Assembly: GCA_001179505.1 (NCBI GenBank)
Contig: CDMY01000225.1
Coordinates: 62,001-126,000, forward strand
Direction: 5' to 3'
Source of the DNA: Vitrella brassicaformis
Taxonomy: Eukaryota; Sar; Vitrellaceae
Length of the DNA: 64,000 nt
Each line of letters starts with the position of its first letter. The stretch's first letter is position 1. Of this stretch, positions 1 through 10,997 are shown piece after piece. The translations under genes and the position numbers were made by a program. Below the pieces are notes generated by a model. It did not search any database. It saw only the letters and a program-made list of their open reading frames with translations, and was not told the origin of the DNA.

Positions 1-1755
1 ACGGCGCGAGCCCCCTGTCCTCGAGCACCTCGTCGAAGCGGTAGTGCAGGTGGCCCTCCGACCCATCGGCACTCGCCCACACAACCTACACATACACATG
101 ATCGCAGAAAGGTGTGGAAAGCTGATGTGGTGCTGGTGCCTCTCTCTCTCGCTCTTACTTGGTCTAGCACGACCATTCGCTTCACGGCAGTGTGCAGTGC
201 GGTGGTGAAGTGTGTCAGCTGACCCCAAAAGGCCGTCAGCTGACCGCTCACAGAAGCGTTCAGAATCGGCTGCATCAAACAACGCATCAACCAAACAGAT
301 TAACTAACACGTTGTGTGTTGTGTGTTATGGGTTTGGCAGCATACCTTGACGTTGAAGTTGTCGTCTACCTCTGCCACCTGCTCAGCGAGAGCCCCCTCG
401 AGCTGCTCACCGAGGCAATTCAGGTTGTAAAACACTTGACACGCCACGTTCAGATCCAACTTGCTCTGGACACGGCACACACATAGCGGAAGCTCTGTGT
501 GTGAGTGAGTTGGGGGGAGGGGGGTGAGGGCAGCTGGTACCTGGTTGCGCATGCCTGTTCTGAGTCTGGTCCTGGCCTGGTCGCGTATCTCTTTAGACAG
601 GTCCCGCACCCACTGCGCCTCGGCGGACAGTGTGCTCAGCAGCGATGCATTTGGAACACCTGAGAGAGAAACACACGAGTCCACACGCGCTCATAGCAGC
701 TGACGCATCTCGTTTCTTGCATCATAGCACAGATCCACGTACCTCCCTCTGGAAGGCCGCCTGCTCCTCTGCCAGCGTTGAGAAGGCCCTCCATCTGAGC
801 GACCATTGGAAGGGGCACATGCGTATGTACGCGCACTGACAGGCAAGTGTTCGTCTGTCTTCCACAGGTCACCTCGAAGAGTGTCTGCGCCGCTTTTGCG
901 ATGTCGGGTGTGTGTGGGTCCATCTGTGCCCTCAGCTTCTTCACGCTCAGGTTGAAGCGCAACACGCTGCGGATCAGGTCGCTGGCAGCATACAACCTGA
1001 CTCGACACACCCACATCAAGCAGTTGCGTGCATCTGTCTGTCTGCAAGCCATTTACATTCACACACCTTTCGAGAGTCTCCACTTGCTGCTTCATGACTT
1101 TGAAAGGGTCGAGGGTCTCCTTTTCCACTCTGTGTGGAGTGCACAAAGCACACACACAAAGAGAGACCCATCCATCCATCCATCCATCCATCTCTGTCTC
1201 TCTCGCACTGTCCGGCACGCACCGCATGAGTGTGTCCTTGATGGTGTCGACGCTCTGCCGCACTGCCCCCAGCTCCCGGTCCAGGTCATCTATCGAACTC
1301 ACATTCTGCAACAGATGCTCGTGGCACGCAACCACCTACACACACACACACACAACACCCATTTGTGTGAAGAACATGCACCAACCAGGGACTTCCCTCG
1401 TCAGCTCACTCACCTCGGAGTGCAGTTCAGAGTCGATTCTGTTGACGGCCTTCTCGAGCAGCTGTGCGGCCCTGAGGACGTGGTCGGGCCCCCTCTCTGC
1501 CGCCGCCCTCACGTAGGGCACCACATCCTCCGTCTCCTCAAACAGCGCCGACAGCTCGGGGTCGATGCGCTCGCGAAGCACAGCTGATAGACACACCGCA
1601 CAAATCCACACACACAGATGTTCGTGCGCATGAACGTGTCCGCGAAGTGCGTCTATGCCTTTGATCTGGCCGGATGCCTGGTTGTTCTGATTGAGCGGGC
1701 TGCTCTGCGACAGCCGGTGACCGACAGGCGAATTCCCACGTGAATTCCCAGACAT
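1..1755 (-). CDS. COG5: Conserved oligomeric Golgi complex subunit 5 (N-terminal part; continues past the left edge)
   Basis: COG5 is a lobe B subunit of the COG tether, which captures vesicles in intra-Golgi retrograde transport. The minus-strand exons keep the family's N-terminal order: VSSIDDLDRELGAVRQSV, then a segment like KVMKQQVETLERC, then YAASDLIRSVLRFNLSVKKL followed by DIAKAAQTLFEV, then LSKEIRDQARTRLRTGM, then ACQVFYNLNCLGEQLEGALA. These match the conserved helical region of COG5 proteins by eye. The ATG at 1755 (MSGNSRGNSPVGH) is the first clear start. The Ser/Asn/Gln-rich leader after it is not conserved. Exons are separated by short introns rich in CA on the plus strand. The 3' end is outside the window. 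The start lies 164 bp from the divergent sulfurtransferase start, so they may share a promoter. Inner exon edges were not all resolved. Confidence 0.8.
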
Positions 1756-1918
1756 CTCGTGATCTGCGGACGGCAATGACGCAAGGCAGCAAGATTTTTA
1801 CATAAGCATGTGCAGCGGTCGATTCGGTGTGCTGCTTCATGGTCCTTCTTACCTTTGGGAAGCGTTCCGCTTCTCGACGCGACGTGCAGATCTGCGCAAG
1901 CTTGGCTCGCAAACGCCA

Positions 1919-3237
1919 ATGCGCTTCCTCGCCTTCGCCGCTCCCCTGCTCGCCCGTCCATCAGTGCGGTTTATGTCCATGTCAACAAAGAGCGCCCCGC
2001 CACTCATCTCGACTCATGACCTGGCAGCCCGCCTGGGCGTCACGCAGGGCAGCAGCACTGTGCCGGCTTCTCTCCCCGCCAATCTGAAGCTGTTCGACTG
2101 CAGCTGGCTGAAGCTGCCGGTGTTTGGCGGCCGCGACGCTTACAAAGAGTTCGTTGCGCAGAGTAAGTGGGCACACAGACAGGCAGATCTGCACAGGGGA
2201 GCATCATAGATGGCTGGATGGATGGATGGATGTCTGTGTGCGTTGCATGGCATCAGGGATCCCCGGCGCGATGTTTGTGGACATTGACGAGGTGGCCGAC
2301 CAGTCATCGCCTTACCCCCATATGCTGCCCTCCCCCATGGAGTTCTCTGAGCACACGAGCCGACTTGGGGTGCAGAGCGGCGACTATGTGGTGTGCTACG
2401 ACTCGATCGGCATCTTCTCGGCGCCCCGCTTGTGGTGGATGTTCCACTTCTTTGGCCTGCCGAATGTCAGCGTCCTCGATGGAGGTGCTGTGCGATGGAA
2501 GACAGACAGGAGATGCACGTCATCATGCCCTCTCTTTGTGTGTGTGTCTTTGGGTGGTGTGTGTCAGGTCTGAAGAAGTGGCTGAGTGACGGCTACCCCA
2601 CGGACGACAGCCCTCCTGCCCCGTTGCCCTCCCCCGCCCCGCCCCTGCCCATCAGCACACAGGCGCACATGCTGCGCAGCTATGAGGACATCAACGCCAA
2701 CATCGATAATTACAACAAGGGCATGACATCAGGGGTTGAGCAGATGCTTGACGCACGCCCACTCAACCGCTTCGAGGGCAAGGAGCCTGAGCCAAGACCG
2801 AACCTGCCATCGGGTCTGCAGTGAAGACACTCGCACTTCGTTCCCCTCCATGCTTTGATGGATGGATGTGGTGTCTGTGTGTGTAACCAAGGTCACATGC
2901 CGCACTCCAAGTCACTGTTTTTCGGCGATTTGGTGACCCCCGAGGGGCCATACAAGGACAAGCAGGCCCTCATGGACGCTTTCAATATCACAAACGTCGA
3001 CCTCGACAAACCTATCGTACGCCAATCAACCGCCAAGACGGCGCGCAAAGCACCGCGCTGTGTGTGTGTGTGTGTGTGTGTGTGCAGGTGTGTTCGTGCG
3101 GTTCGGGTGTGAGCGCCGCCATCATAGCTCTCGCGTTGGAGCTGGTGGGCAAGCGTGAGGGGGTGGCTGTTTACGACGGCTCGTGGACAGAGTGGAAAAT
3201 GAGACAGATGGACGAGGAGAAGGCGGCGACCAAGTGA
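1919..3237 (+). CDS. Two-domain rhodanese: mercaptopyruvate/thiosulfate sulfurtransferase, probably mitochondrial
   Basis: Moves sulfur from 3-mercaptopyruvate or thiosulfate to an acceptor. Exons 1919-2162, 2257-2484, 2568-2813, 2892-3016 and 3088-3237 join in frame to 330 residues, close to the usual length of about 300 plus a leader. The N-terminal rhodanese domain shows RIPGAMFVDIDEVADQSSPY, then YDSIGIFSAPRLWWMFHFFG and LDGGLKKW. The second domain ends with the active-site loop VCSCGSGVSA. The CGSGV(S/T)A form is the one typical of mercaptopyruvate sulfurtransferase rather than classical rhodanese (CRKGVT type), so the former is more likely. The N-terminus MRFLAFAAPLLARPSVRF is Arg-rich and free of acidic residues, as in mitochondrial presequences (inferred). 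The last intron ends in a long (TG)n run. Confidence 0.9.
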
Positions 3238-3795
3238 CGAATGAATGCTGTGACAGAGTAGACTCTTTTTCAGTGCCCGTCCTGATGTCGCGGATGGCTA
3301 TTTTTCTTTTTGCGTACCTGCGGCTCGATTTGTTTTGTTGTTTGCATTGTGTATCCCTCGCGATATAGCGAATACATGGGTGGCTGCTGACGGATTTTAT
3401 GTCTGAAGGTGTGTCCGACCGTCCGTCCTTACATCAAGGCTACTCACCCGCTAAACGACATGCAACACCATCACACGTCACACGAGGAAAAATGGGCCAC
3501 TCGGACGAGAAATGACCCTCTCTTGCCGCGTCAATGCGGCTGTATTCACACACACGCTCACCAACGCTCAATACGTATACACACACAGAAGTGCTCGAAA
3601 ATTGGCTCTCCGACGATTCAAACGACTGGAAAACTGATACACTCATGTACCACTCACATGCTGAATCAGCTAGGTAGTCGACGCACGGACCACCATCTCC
3701 ACAGAAAATTTGCCCCGCTGGCCGTGGAAAAACGACGAGAGTGAAAAACACACACCGCCCCACGAGTGTCATCTGTTTGTGAGTGAGTGGTATGG
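3238..3795. other. Intergenic, convergent 3' ends
   Basis: Lies between the stop codons of the sulfurtransferase (+) and an FKBP-like gene (-). Only short, non-conserved ORFs and CA-rich patches are seen. Both 3' UTRs probably lie here. Confidence 0.6.
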
Positions 3796-4432
3796 TCAAA
3801 TGATTGCGAGCAGTTTGTACTCGATGTATCTCGTGTCCTGGGACAGCTCATTTAGCTCCGGCGGCACAATCAGGCGGCGTATCTCCCCCACCCGCATCGA
3901 CAACAATGCCTCCCGACGCCACTTGGAGTGAACCTGCACACAGGCACAGACGTGCTCGCCTTTGTGCATATGTCTGTGTGTGCGTGTGCTGACCTCACTG
4001 ATAGCGGCCACCACGCCCTTGAGCTCTGGCTGCTTGAGCTTGCCGCCGAAGGCATCCAACGACTTGAAGTCATACTTGACGCGGTGGTGGTGTTGTGGCT
4101 GCGGCCCGTTGCCCTCGCGCAGCACCTGATACGACACGCCCAGGGGGCTGCGGCGCAGTGAGGGGACGGCCTTCTCGGAGCTCTCGCTGTCTTGCTCACT
4201 GCCCGATGTGCTGAGTGGCACAAGGGAAAGGAACACATGACTGTTGATGATATGTTTTAAGTGAAATTGAAGCATACCTGCAGCTGTTCGCCTGATTGCG
4301 GTCCATAGCACCCGCCAAAGACGGGAGATGACGCCGCGAGACCTGGAAGTCATCGGCGAGCTTTTGATTCGATCGGGATTGGAGGGGAGAAAGAGGCGGA
4401 AAGAGCCTTTCCCAGCTTCTTGCGGCAAGCAC
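3796..4432 (-). CDS. FKBP-like protein F1 (degenerate peptidyl-prolyl isomerase fold)
   Basis: Exons 4278-4432, 3994-4210 and 3796-3933 join in frame to 169 residues. The second and third exons encode an FKBP-like half-barrel: LGVSYQVLREGNGPQPQHHH, then KYDFKSLDAFGG, then WRREALLSMRVGEIRRLIVP and a final hydrophobic strand YIEYKLLAII. In FKBPs these correspond to the G-x-Y-x-V-L-x-E-G-x-G strand, the flap and the W-x-E-A-L-x-x-M-x-x-G-E helix. The usual Tyr-x-Gly-x-Leu strand and the Tyr of IPPxLAYG are not kept, so isomerase activity is doubtful. The first 50 residues (MLAARSWERLFPPLSPLQSR and on) are basic and could be a targeting leader. It is divergent from F2 with 240 bp between start codons, and both belong to the family of five in this window. 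Confidence 0.72.
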
Positions 4433-4672
4433 CAGCGCACAGAGTGCAGGGATCTATCGTTTTAGAGCCAAACAACTCATCACCAAGGGCGAAGAAGCCT
4501 CCCTCGACAACAACTGCTCGTCACTGCGCGAAGGTCTCTCTCCGGTTCGTGGGGCACGAGAAGAGGGCACGACAGCTCCCAATAGGGCGCATCGCTACCA
4601 AGTGACCTCATCGAGCTGCGAGGCCGGACACAAAACGTCATCGACAAGACACGCCGTCGCTACAAGGAAGGG

Positions 4673-5754
4673 ATGGCGGCTCTCTATCTTGCGATACTGG
4701 CGTTGGCCCCTCATGGTATCAGCGGCTTCCAGGTACTTCAAGTGCCCACCGCGGCTCACACGAGCCGCACACAGCTGCTGAGATCACGGAGGAGACCATC
4801 TCGTAAGAATGGGGCTGAGGATGATGGATGGATGGATGTATGAGGGATGCCTGACGAGTTCCACGTGGCTGTGTTGGTGCAGGTGTGGCTTTGGCGATGT
4901 CCGGGACGGACAGAGCGGTAGGCCTCCTGCATGGCTGCGCCGTGTACTTCGACACTGCCGACGGCTATCAAGTCGACGTGGACGGCAAGCGGCGACCTTT
5001 CCCCCAGAAATGCTGGCAACACATCGGTAGGTTTGGCGACGTCAACATCGAAGCGGGCCTGCCGCAAATCAGGTGCACACACACACCAGGAGGATCTAGG
5101 TCGATTCCGTACCCAACAACCCTCATTGCTGCGTGTGAATCGTTGGTGCATCAGCGCGAGCGCACACGTGAGGTATCCCGCAAGAGCTGCAGCTGTGGGT
5201 CTTTTCCGGGGCAGCCCCGCCCACATCGATCAGACAGGAGGCTTCATTGTCAATGTGGGCGGCGAGTGGCGGCCCATTCGTAAAGAGGATTGGAAAGAAG
5301 TCATGGTCTTGACCGATATCGACATCCCCAAGATGCGCAGAGAGATGTAACTATGCATACAGACACATGGCAACAACAGATCGCTGCCTGCTGCTGCATT
5401 TGTTTCAGTGTTGGGGATGGAGGGGTGAATTCGACATTTTACGACGACAGCACCTTCACCCGGCATGGGAACTGCATGTATCAGGTCGTCAGACGCGGCA
5501 CTGGCGCGTGTCCGACATCCGGCGACACTGTCAAGTACAAAATAAAGAGGTGGGGCCACGGGTTCCCAGGCGAAAGAAACAGCGAATTCAGGGAGGAAGA
5601 CGACAGGACGCTCGAGGACTGCCAACGGTCCCCGAAGGGTTTTGAGCACGCCATGCTTTGGTCCATGAGGGTCGGCGAAGTCAGGCCCGTAATCAGCAAT
5701 GAATGTGTGAGAAGTGAATGGTATTTCGAAATTGAACTGCTTGACATAGAGTGA
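4673..5754 (+). CDS. FKBP-like protein F2 with signal-plus-transit leader, predicted plastid-targeted
   Basis: Exons 4673-4802, 4883-5072, 5185-5346 and 5409-5754 join in frame to 275 residues. The first residues MAALYLAILALAPHGISGFQ form a short hydrophobic signal peptide with Phe just after the likely cut site. A basic, Ser/Thr-rich stretch with no acidic residues follows (up to about residue 45). That is the layout of leaders for red-derived complex plastids. Two copies of a short module follow, GYQVDVDGKRRPF and GGFIVNVGGEWRPI. The same module is seen in the RING-FKBP gene as GYEMDVQGRRVAI. The last exon encodes the FKBP-like domain: MYQVVRRGTGACPTSGDTVK, then FEHAMLWSMRVGEVRPVI. Active-site residues are poorly kept. 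The exon 3 acceptor (after 5184) is chosen for frame and is the least certain join. Confidence 0.72.
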
Positions 5755-5866
5755 GTATCTGAAGTAGAGACGCTGCGCTCCAATGGACAGACAATGATGA
5801 CGATAGATATTCCTGTGCCAAGCGCAGAACACGCTACTGCTGAAGGTTTGTTTGAGGTGTGTTGAG

Positions 5867-7386
5867 CTATTGAGTGAGCATCTTGTGTCTGATCAGGATG
5901 GTCCTCCTGTCATTATCGACAGCCGACATCTCACTAGTATTGCTATTCACCACATCATCACCGCCACCACCACTACTACTCTCTAGAAAAGGCGCTAGCT
6001 GGTTCAGCCACACGTACGATACAAGGCACGTCAATCCCACCCCCAGTATATCCATCAGCACCTGTATACACGCGCTGGCATGGGCAGGGTCCACCCCGCA
6101 CGCCCGCAGCACCAAAGGCAGCAGCGTCCCCAACAAAGCACTGGTCAGGACGATCACGAACATGCTGGTACAAATGGCCATCGACTCGATGAGAGTGATG
6201 TCAAATAGGAACACCCGTATAAACGACGCCAGGAACAGGCAAGTGGCCAGCTGCACGCCGGTCCACAATTGCGATAGAAGGAAGCGCCATAGGCCCTTGT
6301 CGGTCGGAATCTTGCCGACAGCGATGCCGCGGATGACCAGGACGGCACTCTGGCCGCCCGTGTTGCCGCCAGCACCCACAAGCTGACAGCAGAAACCAGA
6401 CGCACGTTGTGCGTGTTTGTGTCTATCCGTGTGAGCGTGTGAATGTGGGTATTACCATTGTGAGGAAGTAGACGACGACGGGGTGCTGTTGTATGAGGGC
6501 ATCGAATCGCTTGAGGATGAAGCTACTGGTCGACTGCAGCAGCAACAAACCCACCAGCCAACACACACGGTGCCTGACGCCACAGCAGACAGACAGACAG
6601 ACAAGACACACGTACACCCACTGCTGCCGCACAGAGATGTATGGTCGTGCTGCCTGCCCATCCACACCAGAATATGTCCAGCGAGTCGGTCATATGCGTG
6701 GGAGTGGAGGGGGGAGGCGGACAGTGGGAACCGCACCTGAGCGAGAAAGAGCATCACAGACACACGCATTGACCAACGGACACGACAGCATGCTCATCCT
6801 GACAGGGTGCGACGTACCTCCTGTCGTGCGATATTGCGGTACCGTCCACGTTGCCCATATCGCCCATCTCACGGCCGTCGACGCCGCCCTGCCGCTGCCG
6901 CTCCAGAAGGCGAACAACCTGAGAACCCGCAGAGATTGCGAAGACGGGAAACTATGTAGGCGTGTGTCTGTGTGTGTGTGTGGTTGGCTGACCTCCTGCA
7001 GCCTTCTAATCTCTGCTCTATGCCTTGAAATCTCCTCTTCGTGCTGCAGCGATAGGGAGAAGGGGCTCTCGATGTCATTCCCCAGCACCTGAAACGCACA
7101 CAGCAGGTGAGAAAAGGTGAGCATGTGCCTGTGCATCGTCTCTCACCTCCCCGTTGGCGTCACAGCAGCTCCCGTTGCTTTCATTCTCAGCGAAGGATGT
7201 CAGTGGGTAGGTCTCCTGGACGAGCTCGCTGCTGCTGCTGCTGGCATCTGATACGTTGTGGTGTCTACGCATAGCGGAGGGGGGAAACAGCGGCATCCAA
7301 TTTGGCGGACCACGCGATCTGCGAGCCAAAAGCTGGGGGCCGCCCCCAGCCATGTTTCCCCCTTCACCCCCGACCATGGATATCAT
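5867..7386 (-). CDS. MgtE/SLC41-type magnesium transporter
   Basis: Multi-pass membrane Mg2+ carrier or channel. Exons 7147-7386, 6993-7088, 6818-6951, 6456-6573 and 5867-6382 join in frame to 367 residues. The transmembrane core shows RRHRVCWLVGLLLLQSTSSF, then HPVVVYFLTM and LVGAGGNTGGQSAVLVIRGI, the signature of the MgtE integral membrane domain. Further helices follow (WTGVQLATCLFLASFIRVFL; SMFVIVLTSALLGTLLPLVL). There is one MgtE domain and no bacterial-type N/CBS cytosolic sensor; instead an N-terminal Ser-rich tail and a helical stretch (HEEEISRHRAEIRRLQE) precede it. The ATG at 7386 overlaps the start of the divergent gene at 7376; an in-frame ATG at 7296 would avoid this and is equally plausible. 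Confidence 0.85.
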
Positions 7387-10300
7387 CAGTGGGAAGAAGC
7401 ATGGTGTCAAGAGGCCGCACATGCGGCTGAAAGTGCAGTGCAAAAGCAAGTGCTTCGACATCTACGTTGGCCACGGTGACAAAGGAGCAAACGCCGAGAT
7501 GCGCGGATGTTCGCGTGTCTGCAGGTGACCAGCATGTGCGTTGGCTGGGTCTGGTGACAGCCCTCGAGTATCAGAAGGCCGTCTACCCGCACCCGCTGCT
7601 CCTGCCCAAACGAGTCACCACAAAGGTGAACACACATACATGCTTCCCCTTGTTTGTGTGTGTCTCCCCGCATTTGTGTATGCATTGACAGGATGGGAAG
7701 CTTTTGCGTCCCCGGACAGTGCTGAACAGCGTGTTTGCCGACGGCGACACGGTCATTGTGGAGCTCAGGGACGGCGTGGGCGATGGCTATGGCGCCGGCC
7801 GCCCGCCGTTGTCGGTGCAGGGTCCGCCGAGCGGGGATGACGATGATGAGGAGGAGGCGGCCCAGTGGATGGACGACTCGTATGGCGCCGACAGCCACCT
7901 CATGGAGGCTACCATCAAGTATGGATGGACTGATGCTTGCTGATGGGGGGACGTGTGTGTGCGCACGCAGGTGGGATGTGGATCAGAGCAACTCCGCCAG
8001 CATCCCTGTCAAAGTGGTCGGCGAGTACACCGTCAGCAACAAGGTGAGACGACAGACGTACATTTCATACCATCTGAGCAGCGTAGTTTGCGTGTGTGGC
8101 ATTCGATGTCAGTGGGATGACATCTATCCGCAGTCAGTGTATGGTGGCCCCTTCGAGCTGCCCCTCGAGCCGATAGAGATCAATGAAGGCCAGTTCGAAT
8201 GGATCGCTGTGCGGGTGGGCTTAGGGAGACTCACACATAAGAATACAGTGCGACATGGGGATTGCTTTCTGTGTGCAGAAGTCCGTGCCAGGCTCATGCA
8301 CCTTCAAATTTGTGATGGAGGTGAATGGCCGCAGACACCCACAAACAACATGCGTGTGTGAATGGATCCATGCATACACACAGGATGGGAAGGAGTCGCT
8401 GTCGGAGAGCTTGCCCAAGACGAGGTCGGCGGCCTACAACACCCTCGAATTCACATGGGACTGCCCCATACACAAAGACCCAACAGGCAGGCTCTCTCTC
8501 TCACGCACACACACACTCTGTTTGGGTATGCATCCCCCTCTCTCCCTCTTTCGCCGCTCTGTCAGCTGTTTGTGTCCCAGACACAGCAGAGGAAGCCGCA
8601 GACGAGGCCCTGGAAGACGGTACATGACCTCACACCGTGTCCCACAGACGGCCAGCACACATACACAGCTTTTGAATGAATGTATGTGTCAGTGGTGGAT
8701 CCTCTCTTGGAGGTCACGTGGCAGAATATGCGGCTGTCGTGGCTGCCGCCCGACAGCCGCGAGTGCCTATCAGACGTCGTGAGGGAGTTCTTCGCCGTCA
8801 TCAGGGGGCTTTTCGACACATGCACGCTGCTGGTGCGTGCAGATTCAAATACTCGCACAAAAGATACGGATGCATTTGCGTGCATTTTGTGTATGTGCTG
8901 TTCGGCCAGTCGCCTGAGCTGTCCGATGAGCAGGTGCCGTCCATGTGTGTGGGCGACCTTGCGCATCTGCTGAAGCGAGCCCACTTGCTGCCGATGAAGC
9001 TCTCACTCAACCACCTGATGATGTTCTACAGAGACACCAGCAGCGCTGGTGAAAGGGGGCAGGTGACCTGAGACGAGACGACGCTCGTGTGTGTGCCCAC
9101 ACATCCGTGCAGGGTTTGGTGTGTGCGTGTGTCGTGTGTGTGTCTGTAGGATGCTCTGCCAGATGTGGGCAGTAGCAGTGCGTCGATTGTGTTGTCACAG
9201 CCGGTCGACCTGCCCCTCTTCATCGTGAGCTGAGAGGGAGACACACACCACACACGCCGAATGGATGCTTATCATTGGATGTGTCTCCATCTTTCCTCTG
9301 TTTCGTCGATTGGCCAGGATTTGCTGGTCCGTGTGTCGTGTGTGGTGCCGATGTCGGTGCCCCTCGCGGATGATGCCAAGCCGCAGACTGACGAAATATT
9401 CTTCCAATTCTGTGGCAGTGAGTGCGTCTTACTTCTATGCACAAAGCCCTCTGTTTGTGTGTGTGTGTGTGTGTGTCAGGTTGCCTGGTGCCCGCGTGTG
9501 AGGCGATATGTGCTGACGCCCTGGAGACGCAGGCAGACCTGCCACACCCAAATCTTCCTGAGGGCCTCGCATTCATCAAGGCATGCACACGCAGAGACAC
9601 ATTAGGGACACACTCACACACACGCGCCTGGGTGCTGGTGTGGTTTGGTATGCAGGAGCAAGCAGGTTCATTTCGCTCTCTGTTTTCCCTCCTGGCGGAG
9701 CCGTGTGACATCGGCGGCGATGAGACAGGTCCCTGCACACACACACGCATTCACAAGGCCGCACACAAAGCCAGTCTGTGAGTGCATCTGTCTGATGTTT
9801 CCATCATCGTCAGTTGCCTTGGTGCGTGTCGCGTCGGTCGATTCGCTGCTGTCTCGCGGGGCTGAGCTCATCAACCAGTCGTTCGCCAGACAGAAGACAA
9901 AAAACGACGGTCGGCCGACACAGACGCACACAGAGAAGAGGACAGATGCATCCTCACGTGTGTGCAGGCACGTCCAGCAGCGAGCAGCCGAGCAGCTCCC
10001 GCACAGAACACCAGCAGAATGCCCAAGCACAGGGCGAACAACAAACACAGCAGCAGCAACAGCAACAGCCACAGCCACAACAGCAGCCGCAGATCACCGA
10101 CGGCACCCAACAGCCAGGTACACACACCACCCATATACACGCACACAACCAGCCGTGTCTCTCTACCTTCCTGTCTATCTTTCCCGCCCTACCTGGCTGT
10201 AGAGGAGGGCAAACAGCAGCAGCAGCAGCCGCCGCCAGGGATGGAGGCCATTGTGCCGCAGCACACGCAGAGCGACGACCTCAGCGTCAACGAGGACAGA

Positions 10301-10752
10301 TTCATGACCGAACAAGAGGTAGGTACTGCTGGAGGTCAGGCACTTGACTCACATGAATTGGACACACACCTCTGCACGAGTACGTGTGTGTGTCAGTTGT
10401 CCGAGTGTCTGTCGTCGGCTGACTTGGACCGCCTCAGGGGCGAACTTGACAACCAAGTCCGAACGGTCAGCACACAGATACGGCCAGACACACTCAAAGA
10501 CACGTTCAGCGCCGGTTTTTGCCATCGTGTGTGCTGCAGCTGGGCCCCGCCGTGCCGTCGTGTTTGTTGTGTTGGGAGTTGGTTCAGCTGTGTGTGCGGC
10601 TGGGGTGTGCTCTGCACCCCATCCAGACGGAGATCGTCCAGTGGGAGACGCGTGTGGAGCCCCTGCTGCACACACTCATGACGCTCACCAGACGCATACA
10701 GATCGCCAACACCACCACCACAGCCGTGGCCAACATACAGCCCGCAGCATAG
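7376..10752 (+). CDS. Unrecognised multi-exon protein with ubiquitin-like N-terminus and Gln-rich segment
   Basis: About 15 exons are split by short GT-AG introns. The first three exons join cleanly: start MDIISGKKHGVKRPHM, then KCFDIYVGHGDQHVRWLGLV, KAVYPHPLLLPKRVTTKDG and VLNSVFADGDTVIVELRDG. The strand-helix-strand order and the G-D-x-V-x-V-E-L end look like a beta-grasp (ubiquitin-like) fold, which is my inference. An acidic patch follows (GDDDDEEEAAQWMDD). Then comes a conserved-looking middle: ASIPVKVVGEYTVSNK, ELPLEPIEINEGQFEWIAVR, LKRAHLLPMKLSLNHLMMFY. A Gln-rich stretch lies at about 10020-10240. The last exon encodes CWELVQLCVRLGCALHPIQ and ends IANTTTTAVANIQPAA. I do not recognise a family. 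It could be two genes read as one, since joins after about 9,600 were not fully checked. Confidence 0.6.
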
Positions 10753-10997
10753 GGCGGGGCAATGTTGATGTGTCTGATGTCTGATGTATTTGTTGATGTG
10801 CATATTGATGTGTGGGGGGAACTTTGCTGACAGGGTGTTCGTCTGATTGCATATGCGTTCATCGTTTTCGACTTGAGTGATCGATGACCGTCTCACATCA
10901 CGAGCAAAGCACACATCTTTCATCGCTCCTATAAAGCTCGTCCGAGAAGCACGTCAATGCATCAATCAGCCACACAGCCAATGTGTGCTCGGCCCAT

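Noticed and set aside
1155-1195. Tandem CATC repeat read as a possible CRISPR or minisatellite array
   Set aside because: It is a simple 4-bp microsatellite inside an intron of COG5, with no spacers. Similar (CATC)n or (GATG)n runs occur near 2215, 39600 and 53750.
5874-6386. 170-residue plus-strand frame opposite the MgtE core
   Set aside because: Exact antisense of the well-supported MgtE exon, low in conserved features.
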